DNA of 64,000 bases from Spirosoma aerolatum (GTDB lineage Bacteria; Bacteroidota; Bacteroidia; Cytophagales; Spirosomataceae), in assembly GCF_002056795.1 (NCBI RefSeq), contig NZ_CP020104.1, positions 4,287,501 to 4,351,500 of the forward strand, given 5' to 3'. Made by a program: the position numbers and the translations under genes. Shown in pieces: positions 17,105-27,428 of the stretch (position 1 is its first letter; each line of letters starts with the position of its first letter). A model generated the notes under the pieces. The model saw only the letters and a list, made by a program, of their open reading frames with translations, was not told the origin of the DNA and ran no database searches.

Positions 17105-18541
17105 TTATAACTCCTGCGCCAGATTAAAGAAAAAGCCAGTGGTACCCTGAGCGTTGATAGTACCGCTGAATCGCAGCACCAGATTATAGAATGTTACAAT
17201 ATCGAGGCTCATTCCTGTACCAGCCAGTAGTTTATTGGCGAGATGGCTCTGATACTGTTCGGCTACTGTACTGTGTACATAGCCGGTATCCCCGAAGGCT
17301 GTCAGGTAAGCCGCTATCGGCACGGTATTGAACTGACGAACGTGTAGCCAGTTGAGTTGCTTCCGAACATTAAACAGCTGATATCGCAGACTATTCCGCC
17401 AGATAGCCGTACGCTGGCCATCAATCACGTATAACTCATACCCACGGATCATATCACTGGAATTACCGAGGCCGCGTAGGTTGTAATAGGGCTGATGATT
17501 CGGCCAGGTGGAACGCCCACGCACATTGACAGCTCCATAAAATTTACCTCCCAATGGCCAATATCGGGTAATAGATGCCGATACATCCAGAAACCGAAAG
17601 TTATCGCTGGGCAATAAGCCTGATACCGTTACCCCTCCAAAAAACAACGTTCCCTGCAACGGATAGACAACGTTGTCGCGCCGGTCGTATCGGTAACTGT
17701 AACCCAGCGACGAATAGTGCTGGGTTGTACGACCATCAAGGAAATAATCAGGATTCAGTTTTGCAATGGTATCAGCAATGGTATTTCGGGTATAGGTAGC
17801 GTTGAGCGTATGGTAATGATATAGCCCCCGGCGATGCGTCAGAATTACCGTCGCATAAGCCCGTTCGCGAAGCACATCTTCCGATTTGACGTATACCCAT
17901 TTATCGAACTGAGTCCGGTAAGGAATTTCCTTATTGGTAACGTACACCAGATCGGCGCGTAAACCGATTTTCTGGGCCTTATCAATGTAAGGAGTGGCAT
18001 ACGACAGCACAGTACGTTGTAGAAAACCACGTTCGATGGCTATTTGAAGCCGGTCGTTAGTACCCGTAACGTTTCGGTAACTCAGTCGGCCTCCATAAAT
18101 AACCCGGCTGAAATCACGTCCCCGGTCGTACCACCATTCATTAAAATTACGGTCGGCCAGATCGAAAACTGGGTAAGCAATAAAATACCATCGCTCTTTC
18201 ATCGTCACAGTCAGATCGAGTTGCGCCAATTGAGTCGAATCCGACGGTGAGCTGAGTGACGTAGTTAGATCGACGGTTATAAAAAGGGTCGTGTTATTGA
18301 TATTTCGCTGATCCCAGGCAAGGCGGTCCGGCAGGTCCGACAACCGAACAGAATCACCAACATGCAGGGTCATTTCGCGTGCGACGATCCGATCTTTTGT
18401 ACGGTAATTACCTTTAAGCGTAATGGAACGTATCACGACTGTCTGTGTCGAATCGGTCGCTGAATCAGCGAGAGCGCATTGAAAAGACATCAGAAACACC
18501 GTTACAGCCAGTATAACGGACGGCCACATTTTGGGAATCAT
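17105..18541 (-). CDS. Omp85-family outer membrane protein (BamA/TamA-like)
   Basis: About 478 aa with a signal peptide (VILAVTVFLMSFQCALA). A single POTRA-like segment follows (VVIRSITLKGNYRTKDRIVAREM, about 36-115), then a 16-strand-type barrel with the hallmark GNSSDMIRGYELYVIDGQ (the RGY/VRGF motif). It ends in an aromatic/hydrophobic strand (FFFNLAQEL). With one POTRA it is shorter than BamA (five) and TamA (three), so it is a paralogue rather than the essential BamA. The ATG at 18541 is preferred to a TTG at 18547. Confidence 0.85.
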   Translation of the reverse strand: MIPKMWPSVILAVTVFLMSFQCALADSATDSTQTVVIRSITLKGNYRTKDRIVAREMTLHVGDSVRLSDLPDRLAWDQRNINNTTLFITVDLTTSLSSPSDSTQLAQLDLTVTMKERWYFIAYPVFDLADRNFNEWWYDRGRDFSRVIYGGRLSYRNVTGTNDRLQIAIERGFLQRTVLSYATPYIDKAQKIGLRADLVYVTNKEIPYRTQFDKWVYVKSEDVLRERAYATVILTHRRGLYHYHTLNATYTRNTIADTIAKLNPDYFLDGRTTQHYSSLGYSYRYDRRDNVVYPLQGTLFFGGVTVSGLLPSDNFRFLDVSASITRYWPLGGKFYGAVNVRGRSTWPNHQPYYNLRGLGNSSDMIRGYELYVIDGQRTAIWRNSLRYQLFNVRKQLNWLHVRQFNTVPIAAYLTAFGDTGYVHSTVAEQYQSHLANKLLAGTGMSLDIVTFYNLVLRFSGTINAQGTTGFFFNLAQEL

Positions 18542-18664
18542 TCTCAAAAATACGTCTTTTCAAAAAAATAAGACAAGAATATCTCCATATCCTGCAAATC
18601 GCTATGTATAATTGCTAGCTCTTGAGCGAACACCTATGATGATTCTTTAAAGATACTACAATCG

Positions 18665-20044
18665 ATGCAAACGGGAACTGTTCAAAAATCCTCCACAAAG
18701 GCCAAACCGAATCTAAGCTTCTGGCAAATCTGGAATATGAGTTTTGGCTTTTTTGGCATTCAATATGGCTTTGGTCTACAACAGGCCAACATGAGTCCTA
18801 TTTTCCGATACTTGCAGGCCGACGAAGCCAATATTCCCATCCTATGGCTGGCTGGCCCTATTACAGGATTAATTGTCCAACCCATTATTGGTTCCATCAG
18901 CGACCGAACCTGGTCGCCACGCTGGGGCCGGCGTAAACCCTTTTTCCTGATTGGCGCCATCGTAACCAGTTTAGCCCTTTTTCTGATGCCCAACTCCTCG
19001 GTCCTCTGGATGGCTGCCAGTTTAATGTGGATTCTGGATACGGGACTAAACATCACCCAAGAGCCTTTTCGGGCATTCATCGGCGATAAATTAAACGACA
19101 AGCAACGCGATTTAGGGTTTGCCGTACAAAGTTTTTTTGTGGGTTTTGGTCAAACCCTGGCCAACCTGATGCCGACGATTTTCCGGCTTCTGGGATTAAC
19201 CACAACCGCTGCCGTAGCTGCCAATGTCATCCCCAACAGCATTAAATACCCATTTTATCTGGGAGGTCTTGCTGTTTTACTGGCTGTGATCTGGACGGTG
19301 TATACGACAGATGAATACCCGCCCGAAGACATGAAGGAATTTGAGCGGATGAAGAAAGAGGGTAGTGGCATTGGCGGGGCTTTTTCAGAAATATTCCATG
19401 CCTTTAAAGAGATGCCCTCGACCATGAAGCAGTTGTGGTGGGTCAAGTTTTTCACCTGGTTTGCCTTACCGCTTATGTGGCAATACCTGACGCTGGCTGT
19501 AGCCCGACATGCCTTCAACGCACCCACCGCCGAATCGCCGGGTTTCCAGGAAGGTACCGAATGGGGAAATATCTGTTTTGCCATGTTCAACGTCGGTTGC
19601 TTTACGATTTCGTTCTTTCTGCCAGCCATTGCTGAACGAATTGGCCGTCGGGCTACCCATGCCGCATTTCTAACCATCGGAGGGCTGGGTTTTCTGTCGA
19701 TGTTACTCTCCAACGATAAATATATTTTCTTCGTGGGAATGACGCTGGTGGGCCTGGCCTGGGGGTCTATTCTGTCGATGCCTTATGTACTATTATCGAG
19801 CTCCGTTCCAGCCGAACGTATGGGTGTTTATATGGGTATTTTCAATGGCTTTATCGTTGTTCCGCAGATTGTCAACAACTTAACAGTGCGTTTTTTCTAC
19901 CCCACCCTCCTCAACAATGACCCACGCAATGCATTGGCCTTAGCAGGAGTCTGCCTTTTACTGGCAGCCGGGGCCTGTTTTCTGGTCAAAGAGACTAAGC
20001 GGAGCGAAGAAGCGGCCTTCCCGATTGAACCCGGTGGCAACTAA
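18665..20044 (+). CDS. MFS sugar transporter (SLC45/GPH-like)
   Basis: 459 aa, about 12 membrane spans. FFGIQYGFGLQQANMSPIF and PIIGSISDRTWSPRWGRRKP match the MFS loop 2-3 motif in the form seen in SLC45/maltose- and sucrose-type transporters. A PfkB-type sugar kinase follows 107 nt downstream on the same strand, which suggests uptake then phosphorylation of a sugar. The disaccharide hydrolase that would link them is not in the window. Confidence 0.88.
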   Translation: MQTGTVQKSSTKAKPNLSFWQIWNMSFGFFGIQYGFGLQQANMSPIFRYLQADEANIPILWLAGPITGLIVQPIIGSISDRTWSPRWGRRKPFFLIGAIVTSLALFLMPNSSVLWMAASLMWILDTGLNITQEPFRAFIGDKLNDKQRDLGFAVQSFFVGFGQTLANLMPTIFRLLGLTTTAAVAANVIPNSIKYPFYLGGLAVLLAVIWTVYTTDEYPPEDMKEFERMKKEGSGIGGAFSEIFHAFKEMPSTMKQLWWVKFFTWFALPLMWQYLTLAVARHAFNAPTAESPGFQEGTEWGNICFAMFNVGCFTISFFLPAIAERIGRRATHAAFLTIGGLGFLSMLLSNDKYIFFVGMTLVGLAWGSILSMPYVLLSSSVPAERMGVYMGIFNGFIVVPQIVNNLTVRFFYPTLLNNDPRNALALAGVCLLLAAGACFLVKETKRSEEAAFPIEPGGN

Positions 20045-20151
20045 AACAATCTACGAAATACGGACACGAATTACCATTTATTGCCAACGACTGCCATATT
20101 CGCGTTACCAATCATTCGTAACTCGTATCCTGTTTTCAGTCAATCATTGAC

Positions 20152-21099
20152 ATGGCTTCTATCGACCGCCCTTACGCACTGCTTTCTGTTGGTGAGCTTC
20201 TGGCCGACTTCATTGGTCATCACGTATCTACCAACCTGGTTGATGCACAGGACTTTCGCCGATACCAGGGCGGCAGTCCGGCGAATATGGCCGCCAACAT
20301 GGCCCGGCTCGGCAATAAGGTAGCGCTGGTAGCCTGTGTTGGCAACGACAGTATCGGTAAATATTTAACCCGTGAGATTAACGAGTCGGGGGTTGATACG
20401 CAGTTCATTACTGCCGATCCGCTCGAACCGACGACCATAGTAGTGGTATCGCGTACCGCTGGTACACCCGATTTTGTCGCCTATCGTCATGCCGATTGTC
20501 AGCTTCGTCCCGAACAGATTCCCGACTCGTTGCTGGCTCAAACTCAGCTTTTTCACACAACCTGTTTTGCCTTAAGCCGCCAGCCTGCCCAGGAGGTTAT
20601 TGTCGATGCTGCCCGGCGGTCTCAGGCGGCTGGTTGTCAGGTGAGTATCGACGCGAATTATGCCCCGACCATCTGGCCCGACCGTCAGCAAGCCTGGCGT
20701 GTATTGAGAGATTATTTTGCCGCAGGGGCGTTGGTAAAAGTGAGTGAAGATGATATAGAACGGCTCTATGGTGAGCGACAAGCTCCGGAAAAGGTTATTC
20801 AGGACTTTCATCAAATGGGAGCGCCGATGATTTGCCTAACGTTGGGTGCCGATGGAAGTCTGGTTTCCTACGATGGAGGTGCAAAACAGGCCCGAATTCC
20901 CGGCAAAAAGATCGATGTCGTCGATGTAACCGGAGCAGGCGATGCGTATTGGGCTGGTTTTCTGACGGCTTATCTGGACGGTTACGCCCCCGGCAATTGC
21001 GCGCATGCGGGAGCCGCTTTAGCCAAAATGAAACTAACCCGCCAGGGACCACTGCCCGAAAAAATAGACAGAAAATTGATCTACGAGCAGTTTGAATAA
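20152..21099 (+). CDS. PfkB-family carbohydrate kinase (fructokinase-like)
   Basis: 315 aa ribokinase-fold kinase. The N-terminal substrate motif YQGGSPANMAANMARLG and the C-terminal DVTGAGDAYWAGFL motif carry the anion hole and the catalytic Asp of GAGD. Substrate cannot be fixed by eye. Fructose is likely because it follows an SLC45-type sugar transporter and resembles bacterial fructokinases more than ribokinase or KdgK. It ends in a strong terminator. Confidence 0.88.
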   Translation: MASIDRPYALLSVGELLADFIGHHVSTNLVDAQDFRRYQGGSPANMAANMARLGNKVALVACVGNDSIGKYLTREINESGVDTQFITADPLEPTTIVVVSRTAGTPDFVAYRHADCQLRPEQIPDSLLAQTQLFHTTCFALSRQPAQEVIVDAARRSQAAGCQVSIDANYAPTIWPDRQQAWRVLRDYFAAGALVKVSEDDIERLYGERQAPEKVIQDFHQMGAPMICLTLGADGSLVSYDGGAKQARIPGKKIDVVDVTGAGDAYWAGFLTAYLDGYAPGNCAHAGAALAKMKLTRQGPLPEKIDRKLIYEQFE

Positions 21100-21121
21100 C
21101 ATTTGTATTAGGAAGACCGGC

Positions 21122-21165
21122 AAAAAAGAATGGGTTAACTTCACAGAGTTAACCCATTCTTTTTT
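21122..21165. terminator. Bidirectional terminator between the sugar kinase and a lipoprotein gene
   Basis: Perfect 19-bp stem (21122-21140 with 21147-21165, 6-nt loop) that starts with a run of A and ends with a run of T. It therefore serves the two convergent genes in both directions. Confidence 0.92.
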
Positions 21166-21186
21166 GAATTATAATGACCGAAAACG

Positions 21187-21816
21187 CTACTTCAGAGCGC
21201 CAACTTTATCAAGATCGAGATCCCCCAGGACTGATTTTAACTTATCCATACTAACTCCGTGTCCTTTTGCTGAGACGATAAATCGTTTGTTTACCAGTAC
21301 GTTTATCTCACCGTCTTTGCTGGCGTTATCGTATTTCTCGTAGGATTTGTTGCTACCCATAGTACTCGTTTTCTCGTACCCGTTATCGGTTTCCTTATCA
21401 ATTTCAACCATTGACCAGGCAGCCAGGCCAATCATCATAGCAGAGCCTCCCCCATCGATAATAGACAGTTCGATGCTTTCGCTGCCATCGTCGTTCGAAT
21501 ATTTCCCATTGGCCGTCGAAATGACCATGCCTGCCGCACCATTTTTCTCACCGGTCGCTTCTTTACGCGGCAGTCCATCCGCATCGGCGGGTAACAGCTC
21601 TTTCAGCTTACGAAAATCGACGGTTTCGACTGGGCCATTCTTCTGCAACTCTTCGGCCTTCGATGCCATTTCCTTCAGGGCGCCAACGGCTCCTAAGGCC
21701 GACACCGACTCCTCCTCTTTTTTCTCTTCTTCCTCTTTTTCTTTACTTCCGCCACAACCCATCAACAACATCACCGGCAGCAATCCGGCCCACAACAAAT
21801 GTCGATTCGTTCGCAT
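21187..21816 (-). CDS. Lipoprotein of unknown function with a charged linker
   Basis: About 209 aa. Lipoprotein signal ending LLMGC, then a Lys/Glu run (residues ~24-38), then a folded part with AWSMVEIDKETDNGYEKT and INVLVNKRFIVSAKG, which looks like a domain that acts on or senses something in the periplasm. No family was recognised. The ATG at 21816 is preferred to a TTG at 21822. Confidence 0.7.
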   Translation of the reverse strand: MRTNRHLLWAGLLPVMLLMGCGGSKEKEEEEKKEEESVSALGAVGALKEMASKAEELQKNGPVETVDFRKLKELLPADADGLPRKEATGEKNGAAGMVISTANGKYSNDDGSESIELSIIDGGGSAMMIGLAAWSMVEIDKETDNGYEKTSTMGSNKSYEKYDNASKDGEINVLVNKRFIVSAKGHGVSMDKLKSVLGDLDLDKVGALK

Positions 21817-21978
21817 AATCAATTTACGTTAGAATGAGGTAAAGGTTTAATGATCAGAAAGCTACACTTTCTTCAGATACGACGGCACATCTATTGAGTA
21901 AACGTATGCCTGGTTTAATTAAGAATTAATTCCTATATTCTACAGGTGTTTATACCCATACGTCGATGGAGGAAGGCC

Positions 21979-23640
21979 TCAATCAACACGCCTGCAATTC
22001 ACATAGTAATTTGAATCGGGCAATAGCGAGGTTACCTCTTTAGCTGCAATCGTTTTCCATTGAGTAGTGGGTTGGAGCTGTTGAAATGGTCCGGTTTCAT
22101 TATAGCACACCCGAACGGGCATCGAAAACCCGGCTATGCAGTTAGTCCATCGGTATTGTACCCCACTGGCAACGAGCTTGTATTCGAGTACAGGAATCCG
22201 AACATCGCGCAGATACTGGTCAAAAACAGGTTTCAGGTTCAAGCCCGTTTGCTGAATCATATACTGCTCAATTTGCGTACTTGTGACCGTCTGGTGGTAA
22301 AAGGTTTTATTCATACCCCGCAGCAGTTGCCGCCATTTGGCATCATCGCCAACCAGTTGACGGATCATGTGGAGCATATTCCCTCCTTTGTAATACATAT
22401 CACCTGAACCTTCGTAATTGACGTTGTAAATGCCAATAATCGGCCGGTCGTTTCGGATATTGGCCCGGCAGCCGACTACATACTGCGCTCCAGCATCTTT
22501 ACCGTAATAGTATTCCGTAAACAGGTTTTCTGAGTAGTTGGTAAAACTCTCATGAATCCACATATCAGCAATATCCTTGTAGGTGATATTATTAGCAAAC
22601 CACTCATGACCCGACTCATGCACGATGATAAAATCCCATTTTAGTCCCCAGCCCGTTCTGGACAGATCGCGCCCTAAATAGCCATTCTGAAAGCGATTGC
22701 CGTAGGTAATCGAACTTTGATGCTCCATGCCAAGGTAGGGCGTCTCGACCAGTTTATAGCCGTCAGCATAGAAGGGATACGGGCCAAACCAGTACTCAAA
22801 CGCTTTCAGCATTTTAGGCACCTGCTGAAACTGTACCCTGGCGGAGTCCAGATGTTCCGGTAATACGTAATAGTTCAGCGTAAGCGGTCCTTTTTCACCC
22901 GAATACGTTTCTTCCCAATGTTCATACCGGGCAATGTTGAGGTTAACACCATAATTATTGATGGGATTCTGCACATACCAGTCGAAGGTACGCGTATGAT
23001 CGGGATTGGTTGTTACTCGTCGAAGGCGCCCGTTCGATACGTCAGTAAGGTCTTCGGGTACGGTTACACTGATGGCCATTGAATCAGGCTCGTCGTACAT
23101 ATGGTCTTTGCAGGGCCACCAGGCACTGGCTCCTAATCCTTGGCAGGCTGTGGCAATAAACCAGTGGCCTGCTTTGTCGTGTTTCCAGACCATACCCCCA
23201 TCCCACGGTGGACGTTTAGCCACGTGGGGCTTGCCCGAATAATAGACAGTGATCGATTCCTTACTTCCTGGTGTCTGTACCTTCGACAGGGTCACAAACC
23301 AGGCATTACCATCCTGCCGAACCGACAACGATTCCCCATCCTGCTCTACACGCGTAATTCGCAGGGGGCGTTGCAAATCTACCTGCATGACCGTATTGGC
23401 TTTCAGTACCCGATACCGAATGGTCGTTGACCCCGTCAGGGTACTATCGGTAAGCCGTACGCGCACGTTCAGGTGGTAAAACGTTAAGTCCCACCAGGCT
23501 CGTTCAGGCGTTATGGAACCTCGCAGCGTATCATCGTGGGTAAACTCCATACGCTGCGCTGATGACACAACAGGCAAAGCAAGTAAGCAGGCCATTAGCA
23601 GCCAACTTAGAAGCGAACGATTTAGCTTAGTTTGTTGCAT
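21979..23640 (-). CDS. Secreted M1-family metallopeptidase
   Basis: 553 aa with a Sec signal (LLALPVVSSAQ). Zinc site H341-E342-S-G-H345 and E364 (WIHESFTNYSE) form the gluzincin HExxH-18-E pattern. The substrate-binding exopeptidase motif reads GMEHQ (about 304-308) in place of GAMEN. Length (553 aa) is short because the C-terminal helical ERAP1-like domain is missing. It ends in a beta-rich tail. Probably a periplasmic or surface aminopeptidase. It lies 79 nt after an S9 peptidase gene on the same strand. Confidence 0.92.
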   Translation of the reverse strand: MQQTKLNRSLLSWLLMACLLALPVVSSAQRMEFTHDDTLRGSITPERAWWDLTFYHLNVRVRLTDSTLTGSTTIRYRVLKANTVMQVDLQRPLRITRVEQDGESLSVRQDGNAWFVTLSKVQTPGSKESITVYYSGKPHVAKRPPWDGGMVWKHDKAGHWFIATACQGLGASAWWPCKDHMYDEPDSMAISVTVPEDLTDVSNGRLRRVTTNPDHTRTFDWYVQNPINNYGVNLNIARYEHWEETYSGEKGPLTLNYYVLPEHLDSARVQFQQVPKMLKAFEYWFGPYPFYADGYKLVETPYLGMEHQSSITYGNRFQNGYLGRDLSRTGWGLKWDFIIVHESGHEWFANNITYKDIADMWIHESFTNYSENLFTEYYYGKDAGAQYVVGCRANIRNDRPIIGIYNVNYEGSGDMYYKGGNMLHMIRQLVGDDAKWRQLLRGMNKTFYHQTVTSTQIEQYMIQQTGLNLKPVFDQYLRDVRIPVLEYKLVASGVQYRWTNCIAGFSMPVRVCYNETGPFQQLQPTTQWKTIAAKEVTSLLPDSNYYVNCRRVD

Positions 23641-23719
23641 GTATCCTAACGTTCTGAATGGTCCCCTTTGACAGTGGTGAAGCCCTTCAAATATGAGCGG
23701 ACGATTTGTTTGCTTACTA

Positions 23720-25960
23720 TCAACGAGGGCCGGGAGGACATGATTTCAGTAGGTAATTGGTATACAGTGTCCGCAAATGCAGATTGGTACCCGCTCCCTC
23801 CGAAATGCTGTGCGTCCGGTTTGGATAGGGCATCACCTGAAACTGCTTATTATATTTTACTAGTTCATTAATCAGTACCTCGGCATTATCGTAATGCACA
23901 TTATCGTCACCGGTACCATGAATATAGAGCAGATTGCCCCGCAGATTTTTGGCATAGGTAACCGGCGACCCATTCACAAAATCCTCGCGGTTCTCCTGGG
24001 GGAGGCCCATGTATCGTTCCTGGTAAATATTGTCGTAAAATAATTGATTGCCAACAGCCGCGATGGAAATACCTGTTTTATAGATGTCGGGGTACTGAAA
24101 AAGCAGATGCAGCGTTGTTGAACCTCCCCCACTCCACCCCCAGACGGCTACCCGACTGGTATCCATGTAGGCATGCTGGGCCAATAATTTTTTAGCCCCC
24201 ATAGCCTGATCGCGGACGTTGAGCCGACCAATTTGCCGATAAATCGATTTGCGCCAGGCAGCCCCTTTCAGATTGGGAGTTCCCCGATTATCGAGCGCCA
24301 CATACAGATACCCCGCTTTGGCCATATCGCCATTGAAAAGTCGATTCTGACCTACCGAAAATACATCATTCACGGTACTGCTGGCCGGTTCGCCGTAGAC
24401 ATAGAAAACAACTGGATATTTTTTGGTACTGTCAAAATCCGTAGGTTTCGCCATCCAGCCGTCTAGCGTTACGCCATCGTCGGTGGTGACGGTAAAGAAA
24501 TTGATGTTAGGTTTAGGCATTGTATTGATTTTCAGACCATTCTGACCACTTACAGGTTTATGGTCGGGCAGGGTAACCCACTGGCGAACGGGTGGAGTCT
24601 GGTAATTGGTAAAGGTATGCTGAGCCAGTCGGCCATTTGGGGATATAACATAACTGTTCGTCCCTGACAAATCGGCGGGGGTGACCCGTTCGGCTTTCCC
24701 TTTTCCGTCCAGCCGGGTACGATAAAGGTATCGCTGGTTAGTATTCTGAGGAGAGGCAATAAAGTAAATCAGGTTGGTCGCTTCATCGATATGGCTGATA
24801 CTGGCCACATCATACGAACCGGGCGTCAATAACGTTTCTTTCTTTCCATCGGCATTGATCCGATATAGATGCTGCCACCCATCTTTTTCAGAAAGCCACA
24901 CGAACGCTTTTCCACCATCAATCCATTCCCAGCTAGCGGGATCATCTTTGGCATCGATCCAGGCTTTGTCGGTTTCGGTATAAATTGGTGTTATCGACTG
25001 TCCCGTAGTTGAACAGATCAAAAGTTTACTTTCATTTTGCTTACGGTTCAATTGTTGCACAATCAGACCGCTTCCATTTGGTAACCAGGCCATTCGAGGC
25101 AGGTAATGCTGCTGCGGATCACCGGGTATGGCCAGCCAGCTGGTTGTCGGTACGGCGTCACGGCCACCCGCAACCGATACAATCCCGATTCGGGTGGGCG
25201 AAGGAGACTCTCCCACTTTAGGATATTCGACTGGAACAACATGCGAATACACCGAATCGGTTGTATTGAGCATCAGATAATCGCGAATCCCCGTTGCATC
25301 GACCTGCCAATACGCAAGCTGCTTACTATCAGGACTCCACCGAAATCCGTCGCGGCATCCAAACTCTTCCTCATAGGCCCAGTCGAACGTACCATTAATG
25401 CGTTTACGGGTCCCATCGGCAGTAAGTTGGGTTATTTTACCTGTTGCTACATCCTCCACAAATAGGTTATGCTCACTAACGTACGCTACAGTACGACTAT
25501 CGGGCGACAGTTTGGCATACATCAGCGATTGTGATGGTCGGCCTTTTCCAAGCTGCCGCAACTCACCCGTGGTCCGATTCACCAGGTAATAATCCCCACG
25601 CGTGTTATAACGCCAGACCCGAGCGGTATTAGTAAACAGTAGAATGCTGCTACTATCGCTGGAAAAAGTAAAATCGGCAATGGGCGATGCCTGATCGTGG
25701 GCCACTGGCTGCAATCTGGCTTTGGGTAAAACCACCGTTCTATTTCCCGTTCGAATATCTGTTTTTACTAAATCGCCCTGCTCGATACTTGTATAAGCAT
25801 TCCCATCAGCCGACCAATGGATTTGTCGGCCAGGGACCTGTGCCCATAACGAATGATTTGAGAGCGTAATTACCAGAACAATGAAAAAACGGCAAAAAAT
25901 ACTAGGTGTTGATTTCACAGATGAAGTTTGATTTACAGTCAGTAATCGCCAAAAATACAT
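23720..25960 (-). CDS. Secreted S9 prolyl oligopeptidase-family peptidase (DPP IV-like)
   Basis: 746 aa. An N-terminal beta-propeller (DPP IV N-terminal type, with TADGTRKRINGTFDWAYEEE carrying the double-Glu that binds the free N-terminus in DPP IV) is followed by an alpha/beta-hydrolase domain. The nucleophile Ser is in GWSGGG, the Asp in HGTGDDNVH and the His in NRTHSI. The signal peptide (FFIVLVITLSNHSLWAQ) starts about 25 residues in, so the real start may be a GTG near 25918. Likely removes X-Pro/Ala dipeptides outside the cytoplasm. Confidence 0.92.
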   Translation of the reverse strand: MYFWRLLTVNQTSSVKSTPSIFCRFFIVLVITLSNHSLWAQVPGRQIHWSADGNAYTSIEQGDLVKTDIRTGNRTVVLPKARLQPVAHDQASPIADFTFSSDSSSILLFTNTARVWRYNTRGDYYLVNRTTGELRQLGKGRPSQSLMYAKLSPDSRTVAYVSEHNLFVEDVATGKITQLTADGTRKRINGTFDWAYEEEFGCRDGFRWSPDSKQLAYWQVDATGIRDYLMLNTTDSVYSHVVPVEYPKVGESPSPTRIGIVSVAGGRDAVPTTSWLAIPGDPQQHYLPRMAWLPNGSGLIVQQLNRKQNESKLLICSTTGQSITPIYTETDKAWIDAKDDPASWEWIDGGKAFVWLSEKDGWQHLYRINADGKKETLLTPGSYDVASISHIDEATNLIYFIASPQNTNQRYLYRTRLDGKGKAERVTPADLSGTNSYVISPNGRLAQHTFTNYQTPPVRQWVTLPDHKPVSGQNGLKINTMPKPNINFFTVTTDDGVTLDGWMAKPTDFDSTKKYPVVFYVYGEPASSTVNDVFSVGQNRLFNGDMAKAGYLYVALDNRGTPNLKGAAWRKSIYRQIGRLNVRDQAMGAKKLLAQHAYMDTSRVAVWGWSGGGSTTLHLLFQYPDIYKTGISIAAVGNQLFYDNIYQERYMGLPQENREDFVNGSPVTYAKNLRGNLLYIHGTGDDNVHYDNAEVLINELVKYNKQFQVMPYPNRTHSISEGAGTNLHLRTLYTNYLLKSCPPGPR

Positions 25961-26004
25961 AGATTTCCAATACCACTCAAAACGAGATCAAGTAACTAAC
26001 TACA

Positions 26005-26050
26005 CAAAAAACAGCGATACGGCCAAGCTTCTCGCTCCAACCGTATCGCT
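26005..26050 (-). terminator. Terminator after lgt
   Basis: 26013-26022 pairs with 26041-26050 (10 bp). On the minus strand the stem is followed by a T tract (26005-26011 region). Confidence 0.75.
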
Positions 26051-26071
26051 GCAACTTTACCTAAACTCGTC

Positions 26072-26917
26072 TTAAGATTCAATCGGTTTCGACGTTTCAT
26101 GATCAGACACAACCACCGGCGTCCGGTAGCTGCGAATCAGGAAATAGACCCCCATCAATACGGCTGGGATACTCAACCACTGACCCATATTTAAGGGTAA
26201 ATTATCCTCAAAAGCCACCTGATTCTCTTTGAGGTATTCGTAGAAGAATCGCAGGCTAAATACCCAAATCAGAAAAATACCCAGCATACTCCCTCGCGGG
26301 GTGCGCTCCTTGGTCCGATTCCAGAACCACAACAGAATAAAAAACAGGATCAGACACGAAATCGACTCGTACAACTGAGCAGGGTGGCGCGGAATTTTGG
26401 CGTATTCATTATTATTCATGAAAACAAACGCCCAGGGAACATCGGTTGGACGGCCTACAATTTCGGAATTCATGAGGTTGCCAAACCGAATACAGGCTCC
26501 GGCCAGCGCCACCACAATAACGATTCGGTCGGTTACCCACAAAAATGTCTGATTGGTTAACCGGCTTTGTTTCCGACGAGAATACAGCCATAGTCCAGTC
26601 AGAATACCAATAGTAGCTCCATGACTGGCCAGCCCCGCAAACGGTGGCGTAATAACCGTTAAAGGATGATGTAGCAATACGTCGGGTTCGTAAAAGAGGA
26701 AATGGCCGATGCGGGCTCCCAGAATAGTAGCCACTACCATATAAATCAGGAGTGTGTCGGTATCGGCAACAGGCTTATTCTCTTTTTTGTAGATATAGCT
26801 CATGATCTGCATACCGATCAGAAAACCCAACGCAAACAGCAAGCCATACCAACGTACTGAGAATGAACCAATGTGGAAAATTTCGGGATTGACCTCCCAA
26901 ATAATGTATTGAAGCAT
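26072..26917 (-). CDS. lgt: Prolipoprotein diacylglyceryl transferase
   Basis: 281 aa inner-membrane enzyme that adds diacylglycerol to the lipobox Cys, the first step of lipoprotein maturation. The Lgt signature around RFGNLMNSEIVGRPTDVPW and the H/G-rich PPFAGLASHGATIG block are present, with about seven membrane spans. It supplies the many lipoproteins in this window. A yidD gene stands divergent. Confidence 0.96.
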   Translation of the reverse strand: MLQYIIWEVNPEIFHIGSFSVRWYGLLFALGFLIGMQIMSYIYKKENKPVADTDTLLIYMVVATILGARIGHFLFYEPDVLLHHPLTVITPPFAGLASHGATIGILTGLWLYSRRKQSRLTNQTFLWVTDRIVIVVALAGACIRFGNLMNSEIVGRPTDVPWAFVFMNNNEYAKIPRHPAQLYESISCLILFFILLWFWNRTKERTPRGSMLGIFLIWVFSLRFFYEYLKENQVAFEDNLPLNMGQWLSIPAVLMGVYFLIRSYRTPVVVSDHETSKPIES

Positions 26918-26939
26918 AAGAAAGAAAAATGCGTTTGAT

Positions 26940-27032
26940 GTTTACGGTTAATGATTGTCGGATTACTCCCAGTTGACGCAGCAAAGCTACTCATGTCAGC
27001 CTACCGTAAACCGAAAATCATGAACTATAAAC
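26940..27032. repeat. Imperfect palindrome between lgt and yidD
   Basis: 26940-26961 pairs with 27011-27032 at 18 of 22 positions. The right side (26995-27032) starts GTCAGCCTACCGTA, exactly as the palindrome arm at about 51468, and continues with GAAAA.CAT as there. The two copies are therefore members of one dispersed repeat family. TAGCTTTG on the minus strand (26989-26982) lies inside and may be the lgt -7 box. Confidence 0.55.
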
Positions 27033-27042
27033 CAACTAAAAG

Positions 27043-27050
27043 CAAAGATA
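27043..27050 (-). promoter_or_regulatory. Alternative -7 box for lgt
   Basis: TATCTTTG on the minus strand matches TAnnTTTG, about 130 nt before lgt. It competes with TAGCTTTG at 26982-26989. No clear -33 element is seen for either. Confidence 0.25.
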
Positions 27051-27094
27051 CATATTGCGGGAAAGTTTTTGACCGATTTGCTGTTTAAGCGTAT

Positions 27095-27307
27095 ATGATG
27101 ACATCATTTTTAATTGGTCTGGTCCGAGTGTATCAGGCAGTAGTATCGCCCTATTTCCCTAATGCCTGCCGCTACACACCTACCTGCTCGCAATATACGA
27201 TTGAAGCCATTCGTAAACATGGCCCCTTACGGGGTACGTGGCTTGGGCTGAAACGCATCGGTCGTTGCCATCCTTGGGGTGGGCACGGTTACGACCCTGT
27301 TCCCTGA
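27095..27307 (+). CDS. yidD: Membrane protein insertion efficiency factor YidD
   Basis: 70 aa. The whole protein matches the YidD family: an N-terminal amphipathic helix, then [21 protein letters not shown] with its conserved Cys residues, then [20 protein letters not shown]. It helps the YidC insertase at the inner membrane. It is not next to rpmH, rnpA or yidC here, as it often is in other phyla. Confidence 0.95.
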   Translation: MMTSFLIGLVRVYQAVVSPYFPNACRYTPTCSQYTIEAIRKHGPLRGTWLGLKRIGRCHPWGGHGYDPVP

Positions 27308-27428
27308 TGATTCATATATCGACAAAATAGGCTGACATTTTGACGCATTTACACATCTTGCCCGATTTTTGCCCTCGATTAGCAACATCCGGAAACCGAT
27401 ATTAACCGACTACCATTGACCGAAACCT